A DNA stretch of 64,000 nucleotides from Ceriagrion tenellum (GCA_963169105.1 OY720633.1:142954700-143018699); one strand, 5' to 3'. Counted from the stretch's first letter, positions 11,303 through 26,300 are shown. The notes: generated by a model not told the origin, from the sequence alone. A program made the numbers and translations.

Positions 11303-14300
11303 CTGAAATAATAAAAAAATAAAAAAAAAACATTGTATTGATTTGAAGACAAGAATTGAATCACTCATTAGCTAAATATCAAAATTTAAAATTGTGTAGA
11401 GAAACTTTAGATAAACCCATTCTCTGTATAACATGATTTGTGGTCTCACTCAATGTACAGTAGACAGGGGTGATGATGGTGTAAACACAAAAATAGTGAA
11501 TCTGGAAGGAATTGGTGGAGTAACTAAAGAGGAAGGAAGATGAGGGCAGTTGGTCCATGTGCTGCACACATGTTGGCAGCTCCAAACAGTGCTTTAACTA
11601 CTATACCAAGTTTCACCTCCAGTTGGCTACATTATCTTTGTCTTCAGTTTTATCACAACAACATTGACAAATCTGTATTGTGTCAGTCTGGTTTTATAAC
11701 AGCAAGTAAGCATTTTTACTAGAGATGGTCAGATCGGATACGTCGGATCCAAATATCCGCGGATATTACGTTTCACCGGATAATGAAATCAGATCCAAAT
11801 TCACTGAAAAAAATCGGATCTGGATCCGAAATTTTAAATTAATGCTTTAGTGGATGAAGTATCCTATAAGAGGGAGTAAAGAGTTCCGATTCTCTCTTTG
11901 CATGCGCCAATGCACTACGTAGCTTGTCCTACCCATGCAACGATTTGTTTCAAAGATCTCTCGAGTGTTAGGCAACAGAATTACAGATTGTGGAAAATGT
12001 CTCGAAGAGGCGAAGAATCGATCAGAGAAAGACAGAATTATCAAAGAAATCTCAGTAAGATACAGCCTTGAGGAGGCAATAAGGTTGAGAACCACCAAAA
12101 TGCAATGAAGATTGGAATGGTTTTGCTACTGGTCTGTGGTGCAAGCATATGCCATGAAAATGCATTAGGAAGTAATCAGGACAATACATGCATATGCCAT
12201 GAGGCAAATTTTAAATAGAATTATTGCATAAATGTAAACAAAAATCTCAGCTTACATATGCATTGGTAATGGAATGAATTCAACTAAAAGTAAAAATTTC
12301 CAACGCTTCTGTATTAAAACAACATTGATAAATTCTGAGGAGAGATTTCTAATGATAAAAGTTGATCTCCAAGTTCATTTACCTCTTAAACAACCAGTGT
12401 TCAAATTTTATTTTAGAAGGATTTGATTAAATCTAGAATCTTGATAGAATCTAGAATCCATGGATTCAATAAGATTTGATTAAATCCTCAGATCCTGACC
12501 ATATCACTATGTTAAACACCAATTCCAGTTGATCACATAGCACATACTGTAGATGCTATAAACAAAGGCATTTCTGCTGATCATATTCACTTTTTTTGGT
12601 TCCACCTGAGGAACTACAACCACATTTAGAGTAAGAAAGCCTATACAATTGCTCTTGATAAAGCATTCTTCAACTGTTGCAAGGAATCATATTTGATTAT
12701 TTTTAGTGTTCAGTTTTCATGATCAAGGAAAATTGAGAGGAGCAAACCGGGCTATGGGGGTCATTTCCATACTTGGATTGATGAACTATGTACAGCTTGT
12801 CACATGGCTGTTAAGTATTTGACTACGATCATATGCACAGTCAAGGAGAATGTAACTAATTATTTTGGTATTGAACCAGAGACTATTTTATTGCAAGCCG
12901 ACTCAGCAGTAGCCATCATCTTACTTAAATAAATTAGCCTTGTTACTTACATCTGCATAATTGAGAAGTGCTCTGGAAGGGCTTGTCTGTTCTTGCATGG
13001 CTGACACGAGAAAATCAAAATCCAAAATGCTTGCCAGATCTCTCCATTTTCCTGATGTATCCAATATGCTAGAGATGCCACTAATTACATCCTCTGAGAG
13101 TGTAGAATTGCCTGTCAAAAGTAATAATATATTATACAAATGACCACAGATCAACTTTCATAAGTCAAAGTGACTCAGGGACTAAGAAAAACACTGTATT
13201 GGGATATTGTGAGAGAAAATAACATAGTGTGAAACATTTTCAAACTTATCTTTCAGCAACATGGATTGAAATTAACCCTTTGCGTGCCGGGGAGTGCAAT
13301 TGCACTCCGCCTGTCTCTCACCAAAAGTGCCGGGAGCGCTATCCCATTCCTCCAGCAGCATCCTAATTAGATGCTAGTAGATAACTAATTTTCAGCAGAT
13401 GGCACCTTTATGCAGAGTACTAATAATGCCGAATTTTTATAGTGTTAAATTTCACACATTATGTGCAATGCACAATAATTTTTTTGTACACTATTACTGA
13501 AAAATAATCAAAAATGACTATACAATTTTAGCATAATACTTAGGAAATTGGTGGGCACACAAAGGTTTAATGCAATACACAAATCAATAATGGGCTTCTC
13601 AGGATATGGGGTGTGATTTACATGTAAAGGTTTTGTCAGAGTACACCTCCAACTTCTTTTTCACCATAAGATGAAATTATAATAAAAAATAACTCACCAA
13701 TCCTGGAATGCAACCTTACTATTTTCATTATATTAGTGCTTTACTGAGATACTTCATGAGAATTCAAGTAATACCACATACTTGCAGAACATAACCCCTG
13801 AATTCAGCAAAGTTTCATTGCATTTAATCATAAAATAACCATAGCAAGAATATAAATTGAATTTATTTCAAACATATGAACATGAAACCAGTAACAAGAG
13901 AAAATGTTAAATGGCACCATACCTGGCTCATCATGTTCTCTCACAGCTGCAGGAATTTCTTCAGGTTCCTTGACCTAAAACAAAAAATTAAATAAATTTC
14001 ACAAAATAACTTTTAGGTTCAAGCCAAGGTGCAAATAGCAACCAACGATGAGCAAATAACAGAATCTTGTCACTAGAAAAAGTCACGAAGCACGCAAAAT
14101 TGACGAAGTGATATTTTTAAACAGGTCTCTGAAATTCAATTGCATGAAAATTTAAATTTATGTTCCAACAGTCATGCATGTAGTGGAAAAAAGTTCTGTT
14201 TCTGGATAATGTTTCATACTAAAGATAAAAAATAGTTATGTTTTCTACCACGACTGATGCCTGAGTAATGAATTTCTGACCATAGTATGCAAGATAAGGA

Positions 14301-17300
14301 AGGTACATTTATATATTTAACAACCGGAAACAACAATTTTACCTTTATTCATTAGTGATTATTGAAATAATGCATTTCTATCATTGCGTTGAACCAAAAT
14401 TATGGCATTTGAGAATTGTAAAAGATGCATGTAGGTACATGACAAAATTTTGAGTAGCAATATAATTTGTACATTCACTCAGTAATATGCATGCAATTGA
14501 AACTTCATTTCACAAAATCCCTTCCCCAGATGCCCTAAATCTACACATCACATATTTGCCTAACATTCATACATTCAAGACCACCTTCAAAGACTTATTC
14601 CCTATGTTAGGAACTAATAGATTGACAGCAAATTCCTTATTCAAATGTCCCGCAGTGCTCTTCAGATTTCAACTGAACATAGCCAACTTACTCAGCTCCA
14701 ATTCTTCTCTGGAGCAGAGAATGAATGATGCTCCAGGCTTGACCACACAGATACGACAAACCATATTGCAAAACATACTAAATCCTCCATTCATTATCCT
14801 CCTTCCTAGAGCGCAAACACAGACACTCAGTTTACCATCAAAGCCTCCGGCTCATAGGACTACCATAATTTGGTGTACATTTTACAGAGTAAACTATGCC
14901 CATTTTTCAACATTGGTGAATGCATTTCACCATTTCATTGGTGAATACATTTCAGAATGAATTATCACCCCTGTACATTCAAAGACCTACCCTCCACATT
15001 CCCTGACCCTAGACATTAGCGGGAACACATCTTGTTATTTGCAAATGTTTTACTGTGTCAATCCTGCACTCCCTATCCATGCCCATTAGTGCTCAAGAGA
15101 GCAATTGTCAATTTGGTACCTGAATTCATAAGCCCTGCTTGGATTACATAAATCCAACAAGGGCTTCTTTCTACCAATTCTTTTCACCCAATGCATGCCT
15201 TTTCAAGTCCACAAAGTCTTTCCACTAGGTTTCTTCTATCTTCTCTTCATACTCTCTCATGCCTCCTTTCAGAATTTCTCTCCTGATCCTTCATCCACCA
15301 AAGACAAAGCAAAAGGTAAAAATTCCTCAGCCTTTGTAACTTTTCCTCCCCCTCCTTCTCTGATCTGCAAGTGTCCAGAGGGGAAAAATCCACTCCCTCC
15401 CATCCTTCTCCCCAACCTCCCACCCGAAATCACTCTCTTTACCATTCAGTGCCATATGCAACATTTTCATCTGGCATTGCTCCGAGAAGAGATTGTGATC
15501 CTGAAACTCATTAAAAATTTTCTTTTTGACTATACTGAAGGATACTCTTTCAATTAAATGTATGAAAGCATTTCATACATTACTTTGTGGAAATGTTCTA
15601 CATTCATGATGGTGTGAAGAAAATAACTCTGTTGTAATTTCCACACTTTTGAATACAAACATGTGCCAAAATTTCCCCCTCCCGCTCTGCAAAAACCACT
15701 CTGCCAGAAAAACCACTCATTGCCAAAAAACTTGCAAATGACAAAAATTCGCACATGCAGTCACGACTATGCCTCACGCATTGTGGTCTCGTGTTTCGCT
15801 GTCTCGCCTTCGCTGTCTGCGATGGGACAATCAACTCACTTTTATGCGGAAAGTGACAGTGGCGCACTCTTTTCTGATCGACTCAATGCTAGCGCCATTT
15901 CCTCCACCAATCAACAAGGACAAGGATTTCGCCTACTACCCCCAACTCCTGCATTGGTCAGCTAACTCCCCTCAATCGCCTGCCGGATTGTCTCGCCTCT
16001 GGTCTCTGCCTCTCTTGAAACTGACCGCGGATGTGAAAGGACCTGCTGTGCAGCAGTTGTGACTTGTGTTAGTCTTCTAGACCAAGTTAATGGTATTTAG
16101 ACAGCAGGCTTGTTTTCCATTGTAATACTTGTTTGTTATATAAATGTTCTGGCTTGAAGTTAATCAAACTGGCTAAGGTTGTTGCTATTTTCTCTCATCT
16201 CCGCCCACCATTCGCAGTCAATTACTCGAGACATCAAGTTTTAGTAACTTGCATCGCAACCATGGTTTGTCACACTCTTTCTTATTACCAAGGTATATGC
16301 AATAACCATCAACTGGTATATATACCCCTGAGCCAGAAGGAAAGGAAGGGGAGAGGAATAGGGGTTGACAGAGGAAAGGGTAAGATACGGGACATAAAAA
16401 GGGGGGAAATTCAACGTGAAGAGCAGTCAGTAATGAGCAAGCAAGGGGGGGAAAGGGGGGGAAACAGAAGTGGTGGAAGTGAAGGTCAAAAAGCAGTTCA
16501 CAGGATGTGAAGGGAGGCTTAACTTACAGAGGGGACTGAGACACAAAAACATCATCATTCCAAATATTGTCAGGGCTATCAACAATTTCAAATTTCTCAA
16601 AATCCACTTTAGGCCCTTTGTCAGTATAATGTAAAATATCAACATCAAAATTGCTACAATGATTAAAACCATACAAGTGTTTAGCAATGTAAGATTTGCC
16701 ATCCATATTTGTAAAACATCTATGTTCTGCAACCCATGTATTCTCAACATTTCAGCCAATTAGACCAATGTATATCCTTTTACAGTCTTGACATTTTAAC
16801 CTGTACACTCAACTTATGTCCGTAAGTTCATGCCCATCATTAGTGTTACATAAGTTTTCCCAGCTTTGCAGGGTTATTAAAGGACACACTAAATTTACCC
16901 CTACTTGATGTTAGATGTGGATGAAATTCTTAACCTTAATATTATCCTATCTTTTAGTGTATGAATAAATCACTATGATGCTGTCTCTGTGAAGGTGTTC
17001 ATGGCAGGAGCTAGCCTGGCAACTCGTTATGCCCACCGCAGGACAAATTACGACTTAAATACATCCTTGACCTTTTTGGACCCCATGCACAGTTACAGAT
17101 GTTAACTCCAATTTTAAAACCAGAATTGAATAATATCTTACCTCACATATTCAACAAATTTTTGTCTGGCCTTCACTAGTTGTTGGTTATGCAGTGTTTT
17201 ACAAAATCCTCATCCCAACTTAAAAGTTCAAGTAATTCTCTTCCCTTATGCTTCGTTGAAATATACATAAGACTACCAAATTCCAATCTCTTAAAGGGTG

Positions 17301-20300
17301 ATCATTGAAATTAGTTAGGTTTACAAAGATTGTTTATATAGTTTGGTAAAGAATGTGGACCAAACAGCTGGCCTCTGCATACATATTTATTTCAATTAGG
17401 ACAATATGTGAAGTTTAAACCAATAGCTCCATACTAACCTTCCTCTGGCTATCCAAATCCTGCCCACATTGCTGACTGGATGGCAACTCACTATCATCAT
17501 CATCCTCATCTTCATCACCACTGTTGCTATCTAATTTTTGTTCTCCTTCACCTTCACTGATATTCTATTGGTAAAAAATATGCATTAATGTTAACTGTGT
17601 TCACGCTGACACCAACTGTATAATATCACCATCAATTATCAGTATGTGTACTACATGATTGAGAAAATGAAATGGACAAGGAATGCATCCATAAATATAG
17701 CCAATTAACTAAAATATGTGAATTTATAATAAATGTATTCGAACAGGTATTAATTGTTATGATATTTTCATTTAATCACTAAGAGGTTACTAAAGACAGT
17801 AGGTGAAGTGTTCCAGCAATAGACAGAGTCGTAAGTTCTAAAATTTTAGTAATTATTCCAAACGAATAATTGATGAGGCCATGAACCAAAGAAAGACATT
17901 TTTTAAAACAATGTTTGACAATAGTCTCCACAGTTGAGAAAATATTGCTGGTGTACCTTACAGGTGTAATCAAAATATGGAAATAGTTTAAAGACTTAAC
18001 ATCACCATAGCCTAACTCTAGTGATTTTTACGTTGAACATCTCATGTTTGAGTAATATTTGACTAGTGTAGATTATCCTCAGAAGTGATCGTTACAATGA
18101 CAAATGAACTCATTTTCCACTCACCAATTTAGACCTCAGAAGTTCCGATAGCTTCTCACAATTATCTCCTTTTATCACTTTCACCAATTTTAAAGCATTT
18201 ACTCCTCTTCTATTGCAATAATCCGCATCAATTTGAGGCTGCAAATAAGAAAAATGATTTATAATTTATGAAAACATGGGACATGAAACATGGGACTAAT
18301 GAAATATCACAAAATTAAAAAAGCACATATTAATGTTAGTGCCCCAATCAACTTCGTATTCATCCACTGCCATGTCAATCTGGCTAGGTAATAATGTACC
18401 AATTGACAAGGCTCAGGGATCTAAGGTGAGTCTACAGATTTTGATAAAATTTTAATCCAGTTTTCTCAAGCTCTGTTTTAACTAATTTTGTTCTTACATT
18501 TCATATTATGGCCCAAGCAATCACTCACAATATTTTCACCTGGCACAGTGAATGCAAGGTTTAATTGTTCAGTTTCCATGATGAAAATATCAAAGAAAGT
18601 TCTTTGGCATTAGATGTTAATACATATTTGTTCTTTATGGTATAAAGATAACTTTATTCAGCATAAAATGTAAATTTGCCTCAATTTTTAGGCATTTTAA
18701 ATTAACCCTAGAAAGTTCCTCAATTGACCATTAAAGGCATTCTCCCAGTTTTACATCTCTTTACACTCGGGCCTTCCCAAATTAATATTTTTTCTGGCAT
18801 CAAATTCAATGCTTCATGCAATTTCATAGCTCAAATTTTCATTCAATTTCTGTCAAACTAATTAGACACATTCTATGGCATAAAAGAAAGCTAGAACCAA
18901 AAGGCCCAATAAAAATCACTTATGTTATTGAAAATCCTGGTTCGCACATTGGCCTAAGGTCCTGTTAAGCTTGGTTAGCAGAACAGGAAATACTGTACCC
19001 TTGAACATTTTTTAAACAATCTTTGCCATTAATCTCCACAGTTTAGAAAATATTGCAGGTGTACCATACAGGTGTAATAAAAATTTGGACATAGTTTAAA
19101 GACTTAACATCACCATAGCCTAACTCTAGTGATTTTTACTCTAAACTCCTCATACTAACTTTACAGCCATTCACAATAGGGTAGAGCTAGTTAAAAGCAG
19201 AGCAGAGATCTGACGCTTGTGGAAACAGGATATTTCCATTAGTGACTTACATGAGAAAGTAGAATTTGAGTTATCTGAATATTGTCAGCAACCAGAGCCA
19301 TGTGCAAGGCTGAACAGCCACCATGAGCATCAAAACAATTCACATCACAATGGGCTGCCAGTAGACTTCTCACGGCCTCTACATCCCCACATTCCACTGC
19401 TAAATGCAGGGGGGTTAGTCCAGCTGAAATTAGGAATAGACATGAAACTTGTGTAGCCAGATGAAAATTCTTACACTGGGTTAAAGCTCACATACACAAT
19501 GTCAAGGTGAAATACATAAAGAAACTCTTGATTTACAAATGATGTAGTCTCCTTAGAAAAGGATTTGTGCGCCAAGAATTTGTAAATCAAAAGGAGAATG
19601 ACAAAACTGAAGTCGCCCAAATTTTTCTGGAATCCTTGCAAAAAAAATCCCTCAGCAGAAAGTCACCTGAATGTAGATTTCCTCATTGATAAGATACATC
19701 AATGAATGGGTAAAACTTGACAAGATCATTGGAGGAAGATATTCATACGTGAAAATAAGGAGAAATTAGAAATATTAAATGGCAGCGAAATATTTTGCTT
19801 TTCTAATAACTTTTCACAATTGATATTAATGAACTTTGCAGATGTTTTGCAACTTTGCAAATGCAAAGTAAATCATGGACAGCATGCATTGCTTTTCCCA
19901 AGGGATGCATTCCAAGTAGTCTTCGCCCTCAAGGAATACACTTTAAACGAGATCATTTTAATATTGGGAAGATAAGGGTGCATTTCCAGCATCAAAGAAA
20001 TTAGGCAGCAGAAGTTTCAGAAACCATGCATATATTTTAATGTAAAAACTTGTTGTTATGGCCATTTTAACCCATAAATATCTTTTAACATAATAAGCCC
20101 TTGCTTAATTTCTTTTACTCACAAGTAAAAAGTTTTAGTTAAAAATTCCCACCCAGAATTGATTCCCTATTTTCTTTAGTTCAGGCGAGCTGACATCTAG
20201 CTGCACATGGGTAGAACTATTGACTCAAGAGGTAATGATAGTTAGCATTCGAGCAAAAGAAATTCCTTTCCACAATTAATAAAAATGAGATGGAAATCAC

Positions 20301-23300
20301 AACAAACAATTGAAGTAAAAATTGAAATACATAAATCAATCACACACAACACTCTACTGTAAGTTTTTCTTATTGCCTCCATCTTTGGGTGAGCACACTA
20401 AGTCACCGTACCACAGTGCCACAGTGATAGGCATTGAAATCTTACTTTTCGGTCAAAGTGTGGCTTTTTCATATACTACAACTGACTATTTGAGCTTCTT
20501 TGCAGTGAACCAATAGATGTTAAGCTAGAGTGACTTATATCCTCAAAATCAGTCCAAAATCTATCTCTGCTACTCATGGAAGATAATTTTTCCTCGATGG
20601 CTACAATTCTCTCACTTCCCAGAGATATCTGATTACTTCTGTAAAACCACCTGCATATTGAAGATAAGGTGCTAAATAACCAACCCACTAACTAAAGGTG
20701 ACATTGTATGAGGCAAGACGGAATGTGAACACAACCATAAATGCTCCCTGTGCCATAGTTTCACTTCCAGAAGCTATAAGAAAATGATAGCAGAGTGCTG
20801 ATGCTGTGAGGAAATTGAGAATGAGATTTATGTTTTTCACAGAAGTAAGATAATATTATTTAGAAATTATGAAGCAATTATTTACAACTAAAATAAACTG
20901 GATAAAACAAAAGAAGGTTATGCAAGCATTGTTATTATTTCTTGTCCAATTATCTATATAAAAACATGTCTCTGTAAATTCAAACATGTTTTTGTGAAAC
21001 TTTAGCAATTTATATGCAGGTTAATTTTTATGAGTCCATTAAAAGACTAATATTCTTAGTACCAAAAGAATTTCAGTGCATTTGATGAGTGTGTTCTCAT
21101 CGGCTAAATATTGGTACTCAATGCAAAAGGGGTAGTAATTAGTACACAGATGGAATTTTTCCTAGTAAACCGCAAGGGAAAAATTACTACATTTTGAGCG
21201 ATCTATCTGGCTAGTCATTACATATTTTTAGTTATAAGTTAAGAATACAGGTGTTTAAATACTAAAAAATAGTTTGTGATGACTTGATCTTTAAAATTAA
21301 ATGAAATGACAAGTTTTAAGACAAAATATTATTATCACTTCCGCACTCAGTGTGAGGTCCAAGTTTAGTTGTCCTTTGGGAGCCTGACTAAGTAGACAAC
21401 CAATCCTTCATACATGCTCTTTTTGAAGCCAAAACTCCATCACAGGTCCAATCAATTCAAAATAATGAACAAACTTTCACTAATTTTTCTTTAGATGGTG
21501 TAACTTCAAACCTAGTTTCATGGAGCAGATGCTAACCTTCATTGGTGGCATCAAGCAGACTGGTTTGAAATGAGGAATTGATGTAGTTATTTAAATTAAA
21601 AAGTTCTACGATGTGTTCATTTTTAAGGTGAACTTCCGGAGAATTCTGGTTGGCCTGGACAGCAATATGGAATGCATTATTTCCTTTGATGTCCTTCACA
21701 CCAGGGTTTGCGCCAGCTTGTAACAGGAGTTTCACCTTCTCAGCGTCATTGTGAGCTACTGCTAGGTGCAATGGAGTCTGCAATGGGAATTTTACATTTA
21801 TTAAAGATACAATTAACTAAGATTTTGCACCAAGCCAGCCTCTTTCCTTTGAATCTCTTTATCTTTCCTCTCACCTTTCACAATCATTCAACCAAGTTCA
21901 AAAGAAATTATCCACTAGCTCAAAAATGTCTTTGTTCGCCCTTTTTATACCATTATTCTTCCTACACTCAGTATTAAATAGCACAACCATCATCTTGAAC
22001 CTATTTACCCTCAATTCAATTCTTTGACACATCATGTAAGTTATTTAGGGACCTCTGTAGATCCTGTGGACCCCAGACAGCATCCTCAGCAATCAGGAGT
22101 ATAGGCATTTTTGTATCTCCAACTAATCTCAATCATTGCTGTAACATCTCATGCATGCCTATAGATAATAATTATATAGCTGTGCATCTGGTGTGAAATC
22201 AGGTCTGAGGTTCGATTCCCGGTCTAGTCAAAAGTTTTTCAGTTGGAATATGTAATTGTGTGCCACCTTCTCACCACCACTGTGCTGTTTTTTTATGAGT
22301 TGCCTATCCTCTTTCTTTCTCCTACTGCCTCTCAGATATTTCATATGTCTAGATTAATACAATTATAGCACTCTTTCTTGTCTATAACATGCTGTCCAAT
22401 TTTCACAGGAAAACCTGAACATGGATTATTTTCAAAATTTGCACTTTGCTACGTAAGAACACTGAGATGGCTTTAGGCTATGTTTAAAGGGCCTCAGGGG
22501 CCCCACAAAGGGTCCTTGGTTCACAAACCATCCAAGTAGGTAGGAGACCCACACACAAAAGCTAGTTATGATCACAGCCTATCTCAAAGGATACAACTAC
22601 GTGGACATCACATTCACTTCAGCATGCCTTCCAAATGTTGATATGTTGACACTCTCATTTGAGAAGTAATGTACTTTAGGAGTTTCCATGATGACTGCAA
22701 GTGTTAAACGAACACTAAATTACAACTTTTTGCAAGAGGTTTTATATCACCTGTTTTCATTAATGGAATATGTTAGTGGTTGAAAACCAAAATTTAGGCA
22801 GAAAAAGTGCCAATTATTCCCAAAATATCCTTTTAATGAATATTTTTTCATAGCCATGGACTCCAACAGCAGTGCCATTTCTATGGAATTACCACATTTT
22901 GACTACACTTTTTGCAGTCATCAGCTAATGACTAAAATGCAAAGTGCTAAGATCCTTTTTTTTAATTTTTAATCAATTTTCTAGAACTTTTTGCTTTATA
23001 CAAACAAGTTTTCCATGAAAATGGTATTAACATTAGATAGAGAGATACATTTTTCCACCTTATTTTCCCTTACTCCCATTGAATACCATGCAATTTCAAG
23101 TTCAATTTGCAAGAAAAATAGCATGGAAAGGTAACATTTTGATGTTTATATCAAATGGAGGGCATTTTTCTTCAAGTATCCATAGAATGAATAAAATGAA
23201 ATTAATTCATTGTTTAGAATTGGTGAAAGAAAACCTGTACCTTTATGTACTAGCAATTAAGGAGATAGAGGAGAGAGCAATAGTATGGGGAACCCACTCC

Positions 23301-26300
23301 AAGATACTTGGAAGAACAGCTACCAATGCAGGAGACCATATCTTTCCTCTTTACTCCACAATCCAAATATAAAGTATAATTTGATGAATTTCTCACCTGA
23401 AGCAGGTCATTTGTAGAATCTAAGTATTCCAGTAGGTTATACCTCTTAAGCAGAACTAGAATTCTCTTCAAAAGAAGACAAGGCTGATGTGCAACAAGCA
23501 GATGTAATATCCTGAGTGAGAGAAGAAAATATTTTGTCGGAATGATTCAATTTAAGCATATACAAATGCTACAAACAGGAGAGAACACTGAGAAGATATC
23601 CTAAACTTCTTTATTCATTTATCACTAAAGGTGGACTAAAAGCAGAAGTACAATGCAAACAGAAGTGCGAAATGCAGCACTTACTACATTAATTTGTAAA
23701 ATAAATGCTAATTAGAACTAGAACTATTATGGAGCTCATAAAGTGAGGGATAAGTGCTGAGTAGAAATAAATTATGAACAAAAATAAAGTCAGCTCCAGA
23801 GAGAGTTGATTGTAACTGATAACAACAAAGATGGCACTTTCGGCAGTGAGAAGCACCAAATGGCGTGTCAATATTGGCACTTTCGGCAATAAAAGGTTAA
23901 GATTGATTAACCTATGTTCCCAGCTAGGACTGTAGCTACAAGACACATTTCATGCATCTCTCAAATTTTTTTCCCTGATGGTTAATGTATTGGTATAAGA
24001 TACCACATGGAATATCTTGCATTAAATTGGTCATTAATCATGTACAAGGTAAATTAATATCCTATCCTTTTAAAATGACTTTGCTTTTGTACTTTTTTAG
24101 ATTCATAGGACTACCACCGATTCCACAAATTGTGTGAATTTCCACAGAGAAAAAATCATCTGCCTTGACCGGGATTCGAACCCGGATCCCTCGATTTCCA
24201 GCCGAGTGCTTTAGTCAGTTAAGCTACCGAGGCGTCCTCTTCCCCTGTGGATTTTATTGACCTTTATGGGACTAGATGTTCTCGACTGTCGGGCATACAA
24301 TGTAACAATCAGTCGCTACTGACCGCTTAGTGCCACTGCCCACCAGGAAAGATCGAACTTTAAACACAGAGAGGCGTTCACTCTTATTTGACAAATTTGC
24401 ACATTTGTGCATTGCGGGTGACTCTGTAAAAGTGGAACTCCGTGGCTAGTCCCGGATAGCTTGAATTTGTCAAATAAGAGTGAACGCCTCTCTGTGTTCA
24501 CAGTTCGATCTTTCCTGGTGGGCAGTGGCGCTAAGCGGTCAGTAGCGACTGATTGTTACATTGTATGTCCGGCAGTCGAGAACATCTAGTCCCATAAAGG
24601 TCAATAAAATCCACAGGGGAAGAGGACGCCTCGGTAGCTTAACTGGCTAAAGCACTCGGCGGGAAATCGAGGGATCCGGGTTCGAATCCCGGTCAATGCG
24701 GATGATTTTTTCTCTGTGGAAATTCGCACATGTGTGCATTGCGGGTGACTCCGTAAAAGTGGAACTCCGTGGCTAGTCCCGGATAGCTTGAAATTTGCAA
24801 CAAATTTTGTTCAACTGGTGGTCATGATATAATTACGAGGGTCCACGAAAGAAAAAAAACTAGAAAATATAGAAAAGATACTATTTATATGTGAACAAAA
24901 CAGTCAAAAGCCACTGATTGATTTTTTTTAAATATTAAGGTAACAGGAAAATGCAGCTAATATTTTACATATATTTTTAGTATTATATGTGACATGGACA
25001 CTGAAAAGTACATCACAACTGGTGAGATTTCCAAGTCAGTAACAAATCTCTATTTCTTTAGAGAGCTTTTATCTTTGTCTATTTAACATTAAAAATATCT
25101 CACTGGCATACCTGACTGGGTGAGAATGTTCACTGGTCTATATAGGCTATACTGTATTGTCTAACTAATGTAAAATTTGAGTTACATTGCATGCCATTGA
25201 AAACTCAACAATAGTCGAGAACTAACAGTAGCATTATGAAGAGCTGCAGAGCTATTCCTTCTCCTGTAACAATTTTTAAAGCTGTGCGCACTCATCATAG
25301 GTTGTGACCAGCCATGAACAATGGCAAAGAATAGAACATCAAATTCTTGGATACAAGTTGAAGAAGTCACCAGATTTAACACCAATGTATATCAAATTTC
25401 ATAGATCATTCTCCACTAGGAAACATATATTTAGAAACAGTTTTTACATCGCTTGAAGGGATAAATCCTAACCCCCTTGAGAGTTAATAAATCATTATCT
25501 TTGTGGTATAAAAAACATGAGAAATTCTTTAAAAACATGCTCATTTTCAATGGCAAAAATCCCATTTAGCAAGAATAAGTTTTTTCTTCTCCCAACCTCA
25601 AAGTTCTCGGAGCCAATCCATCTACAAGCCACTGCTATGGCTTTGATTCAGCAAAACTTTTATCTATAGGCTAATTGAATAAAATCAGCTTATGCGTTAA
25701 GAGAAACATTAATTATTTTTCTTTCTAGGATTTACATTAGCACTAGCCAAAAGTCATTTTGGACTCATTTTGAGAAATTACAACAAGCAGCACTTCACAA
25801 CATGGGTTGACTCATGCCAAACTACAAGTCACAACTGAGGCAAGCCATAGCACCATGCATTAGTAATCCTATTTGGGATAGGGAGAAAATAAAGATTGAA
25901 CCCAGAGGACGATTATGCTGTCTTAGCATTTCTTCAATGATGACGGGTTGAAATATGTTGCATTTTCTTAGAGGTTGGTAAAACCTTTGGTGATGACTAT
26001 CCAGATTTATCTTATCGTTGATTGTTTTGGCTTAAGTAACCTTTACTGAGAGTTTTGACTGTTTCAAGGATGAGATCATTTTACTTGGAAAAGTAACTTG
26101 TACATCCAGCCAAATGGGAACACATGTAATGCATATTTTGTACCATAAAGCACAGCAAGCAGCACAAAATACAGCTATAAAATGTACAGAACTACTAATA
26201 AGAATACGGTGCAACACTTAGGCACAGCAGAGAAGAAAATGTTTCTAATGGGGACCCAGCTACAGATAACACAAGAAATTATGTCCTCATCAATACCGAG

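Larger units (their letters stand above)
24132..24795. mobile_element. Inverted pair of tRNA-like SINE units forming a long hairpin (intron 13)
   Basis: Two bodies of about 263 bp in opposite orientation (24132-24394 minus, 24464-24728 plus), over 90% complementary. The spacer (24397-24464) is a tail sequence that recurs directly after the right body (24728-24795): GTGCATTGCGGGTGACT...GTGGCTAGTCCCGGATAGC. Order is body(-), tail(+), body(+), tail(+). Each body contains a tRNA-like cloverleaf. Likely a tRNA-derived SINE, one copy inserted head-to-head against another; transcription across it would give a long double-stranded RNA. Confidence 0.8.

Noticed and set aside
14487..14960. 157-codon open frame on the plus strand in intron 18
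   Set aside because: No recognisable domain, antisense to Relish and low-complexity codon use; likely chance.
20476..20688. Open frame on the minus strand in intron 15 with exon-like look (IVAIEEKLSSMSSRDRFWTD)
   Set aside because: Possible acceptors upstream need phase 2, whereas exon 15 ends in phase 1; exons 15 and 16 join correctly without it, and it ends in a stop.
24162..24233. Functional tRNA-Ser gene (anticodon GGA)
   Set aside because: Lacks the long variable arm required of tRNA-Ser, has an acceptor mismatch and is part of a duplicated SINE unit.
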